Shown here: one piece after another, positions 33,532 to 42,127 of the stretch
Layout: each line of letters begins with the position of its first letter
Numbering within the stretch: position 1 is the first letter of the stretch
NCBI RefSeq assembly: GCF_900269665.1
Contig: NZ_LT985361.1
Span: 9,036,282 to 9,100,281 of the forward strand
From: Nocardia suismassiliense
GTDB lineage: Bacteria; Actinomycetota; Actinomycetes; Mycobacteriales; Mycobacteriaceae
Direction: 5' to 3'
Length of the DNA stretch: 64,000 nucleotides
Notes under the pieces: generated by a model
What the model was told of the DNA's origin: nothing
Seen by the model: the letters and a program-made list of their open reading frames with translations, nothing else
The model's database searches: none
Position numbers and translations under genes: made by a program

Positions 33532-34191
33532 TTGAGTACCCACGTTCTCCGTTGCGACGGCGCACCGGTACCTATCGCCCTCGCGGCGCTGCCGAGCAGT
33601 TCGACGGCCGCCATCCCCGATACCACCGAGATCGACGAGTTGCTGCCCGTGCTCGCGGCCGACAGTCTGCCGCGCCTCATCGTGCTCGGTGACGACGCCG
33701 CGCTCGCCACGGTGCTGACCCACCTGATGCGCACCGAACGGCTGCACGTGGAGATCGGTTATGTGCCGGTCGACAAGACCTACGGCTCCCGCGCCTATCA
33801 GACCGGGACCGGCAATGCCGCCGCCAAGCGGGCCATCGACGGCAGGGCCACCGAGGTGCCGCTGATCCGGGACGACACCGGGCAGGTGCTGGTCGGGCGG
33901 GCCAAGATCACCGGTGTCGACGCGGCGAAGCTGGAGGGCGAGGCCTACGTGGACGACGTGCAACTGTTCTCCGGCAAGGTCACCGCGATGCTGGTGTCGC
34001 CGATGCTGCACCAGCCCGGCGTGCGGGCCACCACGCAGCGGGGCATGCGCAAGCGCCGCTGGATCGAGGGGCGCGCCGCCCAGCTCGGTACGCCGGGCGC
34101 GGTGGTGACGCGCGACGGTGTCCGCAGCGACCGCACGGTGCCCCGGTCGAGTTTCTATCGGCATCACGAGCCCTGGTTGCTGGTCCGATGA
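33532..34191 (+). CDS. Rv0358-like conserved protein, possible DAG-kinase/NAD-kinase-like fold
   Basis: About 219 residues from the TTG start, close to the 215 of Rv0358. The segment LIVLGDDAALATVLTHLM followed by VEIGYVPVDKTYGSRAYQTG resembles the GGDGT-loop region of diacylglycerol kinase and NAD kinase folds. The canonical GGDGT is replaced by LGDDA, so catalysis is doubtful. A GTG at 33520 directly after GGAGGG and a longer frame from 33415 are alternative starts. It overlaps the site-2 protease gene by four bases (ATGA), so the two are translationally coupled. Function unknown. Confidence 0.75.
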   Translation: MSTHVLRCDGAPVPIALAALPSSSTAAIPDTTEIDELLPVLAADSLPRLIVLGDDAALATVLTHLMRTERLHVEIGYVPVDKTYGSRAYQTGTGNAAAKRAIDGRATEVPLIRDDTGQVLVGRAKITGVDAAKLEGEAYVDDVQLFSGKVTAMLVSPMLHQPGVRATTQRGMRKRRWIEGRAAQLGTPGAVVTRDGVRSDRTVPRSSFYRHHEPWLLVR

Positions 34192-34970
34192 GCTCACCCT
34201 TCGCCGCCGACCGGCGTTCGCGCGCGGTGCGGCCGAGCCCGATCTTTCTGCTCGTCGTCGTCATCACCATCGTCGGTGGCGCGCTGGCCTGGGATGCCGA
34301 GGTGGACTCCACCCGGGCCAAGGTCGGCGTGTTCGTGCTCGTGGTGTTCGGCTGGATCATCACGCTGTGCCTGCACGAATTCGCGCACGCGTTCATGGCT
34401 TGGCGAGCGGGTGACCACGAGGTCGAATTGCGTGGGTATCTCACGCTGAATCCATTGAAGTACAGCCATCCGCTGCTGTCGATCGTGCTGCCGATCGTAT
34501 TCATCGCCTTGGGCGGTATCGGTTTACCGGGCGGCGCGGTGTACGTACACACACACAACTTCTCGCCGCGCACCCAGCGCATCATCAGCGGCGCGGGCCC
34601 TGCGGTGAACGCGCTCTGCGCGGTGCTGCTGCTGGTGATCGTGCAGCTGTTCGGCAGTGCCGCAGCGCATCCCGCGTTCTGGTTCGGCCTGAGCTTCCTG
34701 GCGTTCTTGCAGATCACCGCGACCCTGCTGAACCTGATCCCGCTGCCGGGACTCGACGGCTACGGGATACTCGAGCCCTCGCTCAGCTACCAGACCAGGC
34801 GCGCGCTCGATCAGTTCAAACCGTTCGGCATGCTGATCTTGTTCGCGCTGCTTTTCACGCCCGCCATCAATCAGGTTTTCTTCGACGCGGTGTACGCATT
34901 GTTCGAAGTGTCTGGGGTGCCGTCGAATTGGTCGCGCTTCGGTAGTTATCTGACACGCTTCTGGACCTAG
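34188..34970 (+). CDS. Site-2 protease family (M50) integral membrane metalloprotease
   Basis: 260-residue polytopic membrane protein. The zinc motif HEFAH lies in the second hydrophobic region (ITLCLHEFAHAFMAW), and the second conserved motif NLIPLPGLDGYGILEP supplies the third zinc ligand. At least five transmembrane helices are predicted. Members cleave membrane-bound substrates such as anti-sigma factors, but this Rv0359-like branch lacks a PDZ domain and has no known substrate. The four-base overlap with the preceding Rv0358-like gene suggests a functional pair, conserved in mycobacteria. Confidence 0.87.
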   Translation: MSSPFAADRRSRAVRPSPIFLLVVVITIVGGALAWDAEVDSTRAKVGVFVLVVFGWIITLCLHEFAHAFMAWRAGDHEVELRGYLTLNPLKYSHPLLSIVLPIVFIALGGIGLPGGAVYVHTHNFSPRTQRIISGAGPAVNALCAVLLLVIVQLFGSAAAHPAFWFGLSFLAFLQITATLLNLIPLPGLDGYGILEPSLSYQTRRALDQFKPFGMLILFALLFTPAINQVFFDAVYALFEVSGVPSNWSRFGSYLTRFWT

Positions 34971-35273
34971 CCGCCGGGAGGCGGAACGGGCTGCGGGGAT
35001 CGATTCGAGCGAGTAGGGTCCGAACTCGATGATCACTATGGGGGGAATGGGGTATTCACACGTACGAGATCGGTAGTAACCACGATCGTCGTGCAATCAC
35101 TTGGCACACCACGCGATAGTGGCCGGACTGCCGTCTTCGGACCGGCGTCACCGTCGATGACCGGGTCCGGCCGAGCCGCCACCGCGCGCTGACGCGCGCC
35201 CGCAGCAGTGAAAACCGGCCGCAGCGTCGGGGTTTTCGGCTGCCCATGAGCGAAATGTGGGAGCAGGACCACT
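34971..35273. other. Intergenic region before the first glycosyltransferase
   Basis: 303 bases. A short inverted repeat GAAAACC / GGTTTTC around 35210-35237 and a GCGC-rich stretch are visible, neither with a clear identity. A promoter for the glycosyltransferase is expected here. No gene was supported. Confidence 0.45.
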
Positions 35274-36140
35274 ATGACGAACACATCGACAGCGACGGTT
35301 TTGTCCGTCGTGATACCCGCACTGAACGAAGCGAAGTGCATCGAGCGCACGCTGGACCGGCTGGTCGCCCAGGATGCGATCGACGAGATCATCGTCGTCG
35401 ACAACGGCAGCCAGGACGACACCCGCCAGATCGTGCGCGACTACGCGGTCGACCACCCGGAGGTCGCCCTCATCGAAGAACCGACCCGCGGCATCCCCGC
35501 CGCCCGCAACACCGGATTCGACCGGGCCCGAGGCGATTTCCTCGCCCGCACCGACGCGGACACCCTGGTCGCGCCGGACTGGGGCGAGGTCATCCGGCAG
35601 AACCTGACCGAGCATCCGGACACCGCCGCGGTCACCGGCATTACTACCTACCACGACTCACCAATCGGCTTCTTCTTGAAATTCGGCCTGTACCTGCAGG
35701 ATCGGCGCGGCAAGCTGGGCGGGCCGGTGGGCAACATGCACGGCCCGAACATGGCCATCCGCCGGTCCGCGTGGCGCACGGTGCGGGCGGAGACCACGAC
35801 GCGGCCGGACGTCGCCGAGGATTTGGATCTGGCGTTGTGCCTGACCAAACGCGGGCTGCGCATCGACCAGCTGACGGACATGCGGGTCGAAACCTCGTCC
35901 CGCCGCCGCAGGACCGGGCCGCGCGACTGGTGGCGCTTCCAATTGACGGGGTTGCGCACCATCACCGAGCAGGGTTACCAGGTGCGGCCGTTTCACCGGG
36001 CCGTTATCGTCGGCGCCTGGCTGACGCACACGGTGCAGTGGCCGATCTACCGATTCTGGGACTTCGACCGGCGCCGCTTCACGCTGCGTCCGGCGCCGCC
36101 CCGGGTCTCCGCGGTCGGCGAAACGGCGAGCGCCACCTGA
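35274..36140 (+). CDS. Family 2 glycosyltransferase, copy 1
   Basis: 288-residue GT-A fold glycosyltransferase. The N-terminal block is VLSVVIPALNEAKCIERTL and the sugar-nucleotide aspartates are in VVDNGSQDD and ARTDADTLV, the DxD-like motif. The acceptor part has QDRRGKLGG and NMHGPNMAIRRSAW, with EDLDLALCL supplying the catalytic-base ED. The C-terminus is basic (RRRRTG), followed by a hydrophobic AVIVGAWLTHTVQW stretch that may touch the membrane. Donor and acceptor are unknown; cell-envelope glycan or glycolipid synthesis is likely. The following gene is a close paralogue. Confidence 0.9.
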   Translation: MTNTSTATVLSVVIPALNEAKCIERTLDRLVAQDAIDEIIVVDNGSQDDTRQIVRDYAVDHPEVALIEEPTRGIPAARNTGFDRARGDFLARTDADTLVAPDWGEVIRQNLTEHPDTAAVTGITTYHDSPIGFFLKFGLYLQDRRGKLGGPVGNMHGPNMAIRRSAWRTVRAETTTRPDVAEDLDLALCLTKRGLRIDQLTDMRVETSSRRRRTGPRDWWRFQLTGLRTITEQGYQVRPFHRAVIVGAWLTHTVQWPIYRFWDFDRRRFTLRPAPPRVSAVGETASAT

Positions 36141-36410
36141 GGAGTTGGTGCCCCCAAGGCTTGGGGATTCTGTCTGTGCGCCAACGCAACTAGGGTGAAC
36201 CAGTGATCATCGCCGGTCGGCCCAGCCGGTAATCAGCAGGCTGCCCGGCCCTGGTCGCACCGACCGTTCGGCGAACTCGCGGCACCGTTGCCGATCGAGT
36301 CCCCCTGTGTTTTCACCCATTACCACGCTGACGAGAACGGCTGTTCCGGGCAGATAACAGACCGTTCTGTAGGAAGCTTCACCCGACCCAGAACTGGAGC
36401 AGTACCAGCA

Positions 36411-37259
36411 ATGAGCAGCCCCGATTCGGCGACGACCTTATCGATCGTCATCCCGGTCCTCAACGAGGCGGCGTGCATCACGCAAACCCTCGACCGCCTC
36501 GTCACCCAGGACGCGATCGACGAGGTCGTCGTGGTCGACAACGGCAGCGACGACGGCACCCGCGAACTCGTCAGCGCCTACGCGCTCGAACATCCGAAAG
36601 TCGAACTCGTCGAGGAACCCCAGCGCGGGGTGGCACGGGCCCGCAACACCGGATTCGACAAGGCGCGTGGGGATTTCATCGGCCGGACCGACGCCGACTG
36701 CCTCGTCGCGCCCGATTGGGGCGCGGTCATCCGGCAGCACTTGACCGACCATCCCGACGTCGCCGCGCTCACCGGCATCACCACGTACTACGACTCGCCG
36801 GTCGGCTTCTTGCTGAAATTCGGCTATTACCTGCAGGATCGGCGCGGCAAGCTGGGCGGCCGGGTCGGCAACATGCACGGCCCGAACATGGCGATCCGCC
36901 GCACCGCCTGGCTGGACGTGCGCGAGGACACCGTCGTGCGGCCGGATGTGATCGACGACCTCGACCTGGCGCTGTGCTTGAGCAAGCGCGGCCTGCCGAT
37001 CGATCAGCTGAAGCACATGCGGGTCGAGACGTCGGCCCGGCGCAGGCGCACCAGTCCGCGCCGCTGGTGGCAGTTCCAGTTGAGCGGCCTGCGCACCATC
37101 ACCAACCAGGGCTACCAGGTCCTGCCGTTCCATCGCGTCGTCATCGTCGGCGCCTGGCTGGCGCACACCGTGCAGTGGCCGATCTACCGGCTGTGGGACT
37201 TCGACCGGCGGCGGTTCTCGCTGCGGCCCGGCCAGGCCAGGATGTTCCCGCTCAGCTAG
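36411..37259 (+). CDS. Family 2 glycosyltransferase, copy 2
   Basis: 282-residue paralogue of the preceding gene with the same landmarks: LSIVIPVLNEAACI, VVDNGSDDGT, GRTDADCLV, QDRRGKLGG, NMHGPNMAIRR, DDLDLALCL and HTVQWPIYR. It starts at ATG 36411 after a 270-base gap; the open frame extends upstream but only this start aligns with copy 1. The two copies diverge mainly in their ends and in the loop after the DxD motif. They probably arose by tandem duplication and may have different acceptors. The 294-base downstream gap to the convergent FUSC gene holds no recognisable feature. Confidence 0.9.
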   Translation: MSSPDSATTLSIVIPVLNEAACITQTLDRLVTQDAIDEVVVVDNGSDDGTRELVSAYALEHPKVELVEEPQRGVARARNTGFDKARGDFIGRTDADCLVAPDWGAVIRQHLTDHPDVAALTGITTYYDSPVGFLLKFGYYLQDRRGKLGGRVGNMHGPNMAIRRTAWLDVREDTVVRPDVIDDLDLALCLSKRGLPIDQLKHMRVETSARRRRTSPRRWWQFQLSGLRTITNQGYQVLPFHRVVIVGAWLAHTVQWPIYRLWDFDRRRFSLRPGQARMFPLS

Positions 37260-37553
37260 GAAGAAAGCGGCAACTGACGAACACAGAGCCGCCCGGCCGG
37301 ACGTCGGACCAGGCGACTCTGCTCCTCGCAACGGGCGTGCTGCCCCAACCCGCACGGCCACCACACCAAATGGCCGGTGGGGCAGTTCGCTCGTGTGCGA
37401 AGTGGTCGACCGCGACACCCCTCGTTCGATCGCGGTCACTTGTTCAAGTTATGCGGCCGGGGCCGCCGGAACACGAGTAGCGGACTACCCAAAGATCAGC
37501 GAGGACGCCACGCACGGCGACTGGTGCGCACCCAGATCCGCTGAGTAGTCGGA

Positions 37554-38714
37554 TCATTCCTCGGGGGTCACGAACGGTTTGGGCACCGTCGGCGGCAGCA
37601 GCGCGATCGCGGAGATGCGCTTCATGCCACACACCTGCATCAGGTCCACCACGATCGAACGCACCTGGGCGAACACCACATGGGCCGAAAGCCCGGCGCC
37701 CTCAACGAGTTCCGGCCGCGCCTCCTTGGCGACCGTGCGCAGCACCCTGGCCGCCTCGGCTTGGTCGGGCTGCTCGCCGGGATCGGCGAGCATCATCCGG
37801 CGCACCACATCGATGGCCTGACCCAGCCGTTCGACCTCGTCGATCAGGCGGGGGTCGAGGATCTCGTCGTCCTGGACCAGGGTGAGCGAACGGCGCAGCA
37901 GCACCCTGGTATTGCGCACCGCGTTGTCCAGCGGGTCGGCGGTGGCCTTGATGCGTTCGAGGCGGGCGCGAGAGTTCCAGTACAGCGGGGAGATTCGGCT
38001 GATCTCCTTGCCGCCCTCCAGCGTGGCCCGCAAGGTGTCCAGCTGCGGTTGCGTCGCACGGACCGCCGCGAGCGCGGAACGCACCTTGTCCGGATCTTGT
38101 TCGAGCAGGCCGTCGGCGCCGTCGGTGAGCGACTTGCTCATCACCGCAAGGATTTCCGCCGCCTGCTCGCGGGCGCGCCGCACCGGATGCAGTGGAATCG
38201 ACGCCACCACAACGACTCCCACCAGACCACCGACCAGCGCGTCGATCATCCGGGAGAAACCGCCACCCGCCGAGGGCGGCAGCAGCGTCGCGACCAGCAC
38301 GGCCGAACCGGCCGCCTGCATGGTGATGATGGAGCCGCCGTCGAGGAACACCGCCGCGGCCATGGCGACGGCGACCACCAGCGCGATCTGCCACACGCCG
38401 GTACCCGCGTTGGTGATGAACAGGTCACCGATGCCGATGCCGACCGCGACGCCGACCACCAGTTCCACCGAACGCCGCAGCCGGGCGCCGAAGGAGATGC
38501 CGATCGACACCACGGCCGCGGTGGGCGCGAAGAACGGCTGCGCGTGCCCGACGAGGTCACGCGCGATGAACCAGGCCAGTGCCGCGCCGAGGGCGCACTG
38601 CAGAATCGGCAACGCGGACAGGCGCAGGCGCGCCCACGACGCGCGCAGCCGATCCATGCTGCTCGCCTTGGCGACGCCGACGCGAGAGCTGGGATTGATA
38701 CTGAGGTCGATCAA
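37554..38714 (-). CDS. FUSC-family (aromatic acid exporter-like) membrane protein
   Basis: 386-residue membrane protein of the FUSC/ArAE superfamily. The N-terminal half carries about six hydrophobic segments, including LPILQCALGAALAWFIARDL (quoted to 20), APTAAVVSIGISFG, a VVGVAVGIGIGDLF pair and SGSAVL-type helices. The C-terminal half is cytoplasmic and helical with a REQAAEILAVMSKSL coiled segment. Relatives export aromatic acids or act in efflux. Its stop lies eight bases after the convergent intergenic edge. The DUF3151 gene is directly upstream on the same strand with a seven-base gap, suggesting an operon. Confidence 0.82.
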   Translation of the reverse strand: MIDLSINPSSRVGVAKASSMDRLRASWARLRLSALPILQCALGAALAWFIARDLVGHAQPFFAPTAAVVSIGISFGARLRRSVELVVGVAVGIGIGDLFITNAGTGVWQIALVVAVAMAAAVFLDGGSIITMQAAGSAVLVATLLPPSAGGGFSRMIDALVGGLVGVVVVASIPLHPVRRAREQAAEILAVMSKSLTDGADGLLEQDPDKVRSALAAVRATQPQLDTLRATLEGGKEISRISPLYWNSRARLERIKATADPLDNAVRNTRVLLRRSLTLVQDDEILDPRLIDEVERLGQAIDVVRRMMLADPGEQPDQAEAARVLRTVAKEARPELVEGAGLSAHVVFAQVRSIVVDLMQVCGMKRISAIALLPPTVPKPFVTPEE

Positions 38715-38721
38715 CTACGAC

Positions 38722-39174
38722 TCAGTCGAGACCGAGCTCAGCCGCGGCCCGCGGATCGCAGTCTTCGAGCAGATCCAAGCAGCGCGCGTACTCTTCCGTT
38801 TCCCCGATCACCTTCGCCGCACGGGCCAGCGCACCGACGCTGCGCAGGAACCCACGGTTGGGCTCGTGGCTCCACGGCACCGGGCCGAAGCCCTTCCAGC
38901 CGTTGCGGCGCAGCAGATCGAGGCCGCGGTGGTAGCCGGTGCGGGCGAACGCGTACGCCGCGAGGATGTCGTGATTGATCGGCTCGTCCTGGGCTTCGCC
39001 GCTGGTCAGCGCCGCTTCGGCCAGGTAGGCCCAGGCGATCGAGGCCGCCGGATGATCGGCGGCGACGCGGAACGGATCGGCCTTGTCGAGCAACGCTTCT
39101 TCCGCGTCGGAGATTTCGGGCAGGAGTACCGGCTGGGGGCCGAGGAGATCACCGAACGAGGTCATGGGCTTCAT
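38722..39174 (-). CDS. DUF3151 protein (Rv0360c-like)
   Basis: 150-residue soluble protein of the DUF3151 family, conserved across Mycobacteriales. The sequence FGDLLGPQPVLLPE starts the domain. An alpha-helical core follows, with SIAWAYLAEAALTSG, AYAFARTGYHRGLDLLRRNG, the loop WKGFGPVPWSHEPNRGFLRS and a C-terminal EEYARCLDLLEDCDP. The Trp/Pro loop is the conserved family signature. Function is unknown. Start at ATG 39174 or 39165 cannot be separated, as no clear ribosome-binding site is visible. It is upstream of the FUSC gene and divergent from the Rv0361-like gene. Confidence 0.82.
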   Translation of the reverse strand: MKPMTSFGDLLGPQPVLLPEISDAEEALLDKADPFRVAADHPAASIAWAYLAEAALTSGEAQDEPINHDILAAYAFARTGYHRGLDLLRRNGWKGFGPVPWSHEPNRGFLRSVGALARAAKVIGETEEYARCLDLLEDCDPRAAAELGLD

Positions 39175-39361
39175 TGTGCACCGATGCCCCGTTTCCCGGC
39201 GCATGCGCTCCGTCGGCGGCGCGAACTCGATCCCACCGCACCTCTTCGGCGTACCTCGGCATTCGCTGCGGCCATGCGTGCTCTGAGAACGGACTACCTC
39301 GGCCTCTGCCCGTTAAGCTGGCCGTCGAGTTCAACTGTTCCGCCTGACCGAGGGGTAGTGC

Positions 39362-41905
39362 GTGTCCGACCCGAACGACGACAAGAACCCGGCGAGCGCC
39401 GACCCGGCAACCCCGGCCGCAGCCGACGCACGCCCGGCAGACACCACGGTCCGCCACCCGGTCGCTCCCCGCCCGGCGGAACCCTCGCCCGTAGCGCCCA
39501 CGCGACCGATTCCCGCCGCGGGTGCGAAGAGTGGTGCGGATAGTAAGGACGCGGCGGATACTTCGGCCGACTCCCCTGCCGCAGCTTCGGGCGCGCCGGG
39601 ATCGCCCGATGCCGAGAACTCCGGTAAACCCGCCGTGAAATCCAGCGGCACGTCGCCGGATGCCGCCCAAAATGCGGGTTCCGGCACGTCAGACAGCTCG
39701 AACTCTGGTGCAAAAACCGGCGATGCCGCAGCGGCAACCGCTGCCGAGCCGGGGAACGGCGCTGAGCCCGTATCGGCCGACTCGACCGCCGACAAGGCCG
39801 CGCCCGCCCGGACGGCAGGGCAGAAGTCCGGCGCGACCGAACCCGGGGCCATCCCGAAGATCAACGCACCGGCTCAGCCCGCGAAGTCCGCCGGCGCGGC
39901 CCCGCCGAACAGTCCCGCTCCGGGGAAAGCAGCACCGGCCGCGGGTAGCACCGCCAACGCCGAGGCGAAGACCGAAGCGATCGCCCGCAACGAGAAGCCC
40001 GGCTCCGCGACACCTCCCGCCGAATCACCTGCCGAGCAAGCCTCGAAAACCCCGGCGGCGCAAGAAAATAAGCCTACTTCCGGCGACGTGGTCGCCGATA
40101 TCGCCAAGAGTGGTGCCGCTCCGAAGGCAGCGCCCGCAGCCGAAACCGAAGTAATCAAACGGGACAGCCAAACCTCCGCCGGCTCCACGACCGGCACGAA
40201 CCGCCCGCCCGCAACCGGCACACCCCCGCAATCAGCATCGACGGCGCAATCGAGCGCGAAACCCGCAGCCGCGCAACAGACCAGCTCCGCGCCCGGCGGT
40301 GCCGCACCAGCCACACCCGATGCCGACCGATCCGGCGCGACGGCGACACAACCTGGTGCGACCGCCCAATCCGGCGCCCCCGCCGCCCAATCCGACGCAA
40401 AAGCGACGCAAACCGGCGACAAGGCCGCACAACCTGATGCGCCCGCCGCGCAACCCGGTGCGTCCGCGACGCAACCCGGCGCAACAGCGGCAATATCCGG
40501 TACGCCTGCCGCACAAACCGCCGGTCCGGCAGCGCAACCCGGCACGCCTGCACAACCCGGCGCCACCACCGCACAAACCGGCAGCCCCGCGACGTCACCC
40601 GGTGCGACGCCGACACGGCCTGGCGCGCCCGCAGCACAACCTGCCGCGACGGCAGCACAAACCGGCACGGCGGCAGCCGCTGCGGCCCAGAGCGAAACTG
40701 CCAGGGGTACAACCACTCCCGCGGACGCAGCGGCGACCGCGCCGGACAGCTCCGCTCCGTCGAAGTCCCGCCCCTGGTTCGGCGGGGAGAAGGCCGGTGC
40801 TGCGCAGGACAGCGCACCCGACAAGCCCGCAGCGGCCGAGCAGCCCGAAGCCGCGCAAGCACCGGAACCCGAGATCGCTGACGGGGATGCGCCGACCACG
40901 GTGATGCGGGTGCAGCGTCCTGCGCCTCCGGTGGAGGATGCCGCTCCCGACGCGGACACCGTCAAGATGAATACGGCGGCGCCGGACGCCGGGCAGCAGC
41001 CGCCGGGGTCCGAAGACGTGACCATGGCGATGCCGGTGATCAAGCCGGGCGTGCTCGAGCCGGACGACGCGCAGACCGTTGCGCTGCCGATCCAGCGGCC
41101 CACCGACGCGCCGAAGCCGGCCGGGACCGACCGGGTCACGCCGGGTGCGGGCCGGGTGCCGATCACCAAGCCGCCGACCACTCCGCGCTCCGCTCCGGGA
41201 CCGAAGCAGCCTGTCCCGCAGGCCCCTTCGGCACCGCCGCCGAGCGGGTCCGGTCCGGTCGAGCAGACGCGGCCCGCGCCGGCGCATCCCGGCCTGCCAC
41301 GCCAGCACGCGTCGGCCCCGTCGCCCGCGGATGTCCAGCCGACGATGCCCGCGCAGCCGATCGGCTCGCTGCGGCCACCGCAGCCGCGGCAGATCGCCCA
41401 GCCGCAGCGAATCGCCCCTCCCGCACAGGCGCCGACCGCCGCCGATCAGACCACCTCGGGCCGGTCCAAGCGATGGCTGCTCGCGGTGGCGGGTGCCGCC
41501 GCGCTGGTGGTCGTGCTGGTCGGAGTGATCGTGGCGGTGGTCGTGAACTCGACGGACAATTCGCCGGATACCCAGGTGCGCGCCGCGATTTCCGATTACA
41601 CCGATGCGCTGAAGACCGGTGACCTGGCCACGTTGCGCGAGACCACCTGTGGTCCGCTGCACGATTTCTATCAGGGCATTCCGGCGGATCAATTCACCGG
41701 CGTGCATCAGCTGTCCATGGAGCGCCGCACCATTCCGGTGGTGGACAGCGTGGATGCCATCCGGATCACCGACGACACCGCGATCGCGCAGGCCACGGTT
41801 TATACCGAGGCCGATCCGGCCAAGCGCTCCGCGCGCACGTTCGACCTGCAGCGCACCGACGCAGGCTGGAAGGTCTGCGATCCGCCGTCCAGCGCTCCGC
41901 AATAG
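39362..41905 (+). CDS. Giant Ala/Pro/Thr-rich membrane protein (Rv0361-like, expanded)
   Basis: 847-residue single-pass protein. Residues 1 to about 700 are low complexity, dominated by Ala, Pro, Thr, Ser, Gly and Gln, with an Ala-Gln-Pro-Gly repeat zone near residues 325-443 and several VMRVQRP-type blocks at 510-590. One transmembrane helix at about 704-727 (WLLAVAGAAALVVVLVGVIV) is followed by a 110-residue exported domain: DTQVRAAISDYTDALKTGD, a TTCGPLHDFY cysteine and a C-terminal GWKVCDPP, the DUF4878/NTF2-like pattern. Rv0361 is 275 residues, so the cytoplasmic part is hugely enlarged here. GTG 39362 is the start. Function unknown. Confidence 0.82.
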   Translation: MSDPNDDKNPASADPATPAAADARPADTTVRHPVAPRPAEPSPVAPTRPIPAAGAKSGADSKDAADTSADSPAAASGAPGSPDAENSGKPAVKSSGTSPDAAQNAGSGTSDSSNSGAKTGDAAAATAAEPGNGAEPVSADSTADKAAPARTAGQKSGATEPGAIPKINAPAQPAKSAGAAPPNSPAPGKAAPAAGSTANAEAKTEAIARNEKPGSATPPAESPAEQASKTPAAQENKPTSGDVVADIAKSGAAPKAAPAAETEVIKRDSQTSAGSTTGTNRPPATGTPPQSASTAQSSAKPAAAQQTSSAPGGAAPATPDADRSGATATQPGATAQSGAPAAQSDAKATQTGDKAAQPDAPAAQPGASATQPGATAAISGTPAAQTAGPAAQPGTPAQPGATTAQTGSPATSPGATPTRPGAPAAQPAATAAQTGTAAAAAAQSETARGTTTPADAAATAPDSSAPSKSRPWFGGEKAGAAQDSAPDKPAAAEQPEAAQAPEPEIADGDAPTTVMRVQRPAPPVEDAAPDADTVKMNTAAPDAGQQPPGSEDVTMAMPVIKPGVLEPDDAQTVALPIQRPTDAPKPAGTDRVTPGAGRVPITKPPTTPRSAPGPKQPVPQAPSAPPPSGSGPVEQTRPAPAHPGLPRQHASAPSPADVQPTMPAQPIGSLRPPQPRQIAQPQRIAPPAQAPTAADQTTSGRSKRWLLAVAGAAALVVVLVGVIVAVVVNSTDNSPDTQVRAAISDYTDALKTGDLATLRETTCGPLHDFYQGIPADQFTGVHQLSMERRTIPVVDSVDAIRITDDTAIAQATVYTEADPAKRSARTFDLQRTDAGWKVCDPPSSAPQ
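40336..40690 (+). repeat. Degenerate A-x-Q-P-G-A repeats in the giant protein
   Basis: Imperfect coding repeats of roughly 8-10 residues built on AAQPGA or ATQPGA, such as AAQPGASATQPGATAA. About a dozen degenerate units are recognisable. DNA repeats are diverged at third positions, so this looks like an old or selected amino-acid repeat rather than a fresh microsatellite. Confidence 0.8.
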
Positions 41906-41929
41906 CCGCGACGGAATCGAGCGGAAATG

Positions 41930-41966
41930 TTGTTCGGCTGCCCACTCAGTGGGCAGCCGAACACGT
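41930..41966. terminator. Perfect hairpin after the giant-protein gene
   Basis: A 15-base perfect stem TGTTCGGCTGCCCAC / GTGGGCAGCCGAACA (41931-41945 and 41949-41963) with a TCA loop. It lies 25 bases after the stop codon and is followed by CGTTTAAT, a weak T-run only. Position and strength support transcription termination. Confidence 0.8.
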
Positions 41967-42127
41967 TTAATAGCCGATAAACATCAATCCCGAACAGCAA
42001 TGAAAGCCCGTCGCGAGCCGGTAGATGAAGAACAAGCAAATTCGATAGCAATTCCGTATCGATCGACGGTAGCGCTGCTCACACTCGGCTGGTCAACGGT
42101 CTTGTTCATTAGTAGCGTGGCCGCATC

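Noticed and set aside
34971..35273. GC-rich stems near 35120-35240 as a possible structured RNA
   Set aside because: Stems are short and overlapping, and no known riboswitch or small RNA pattern was matched.
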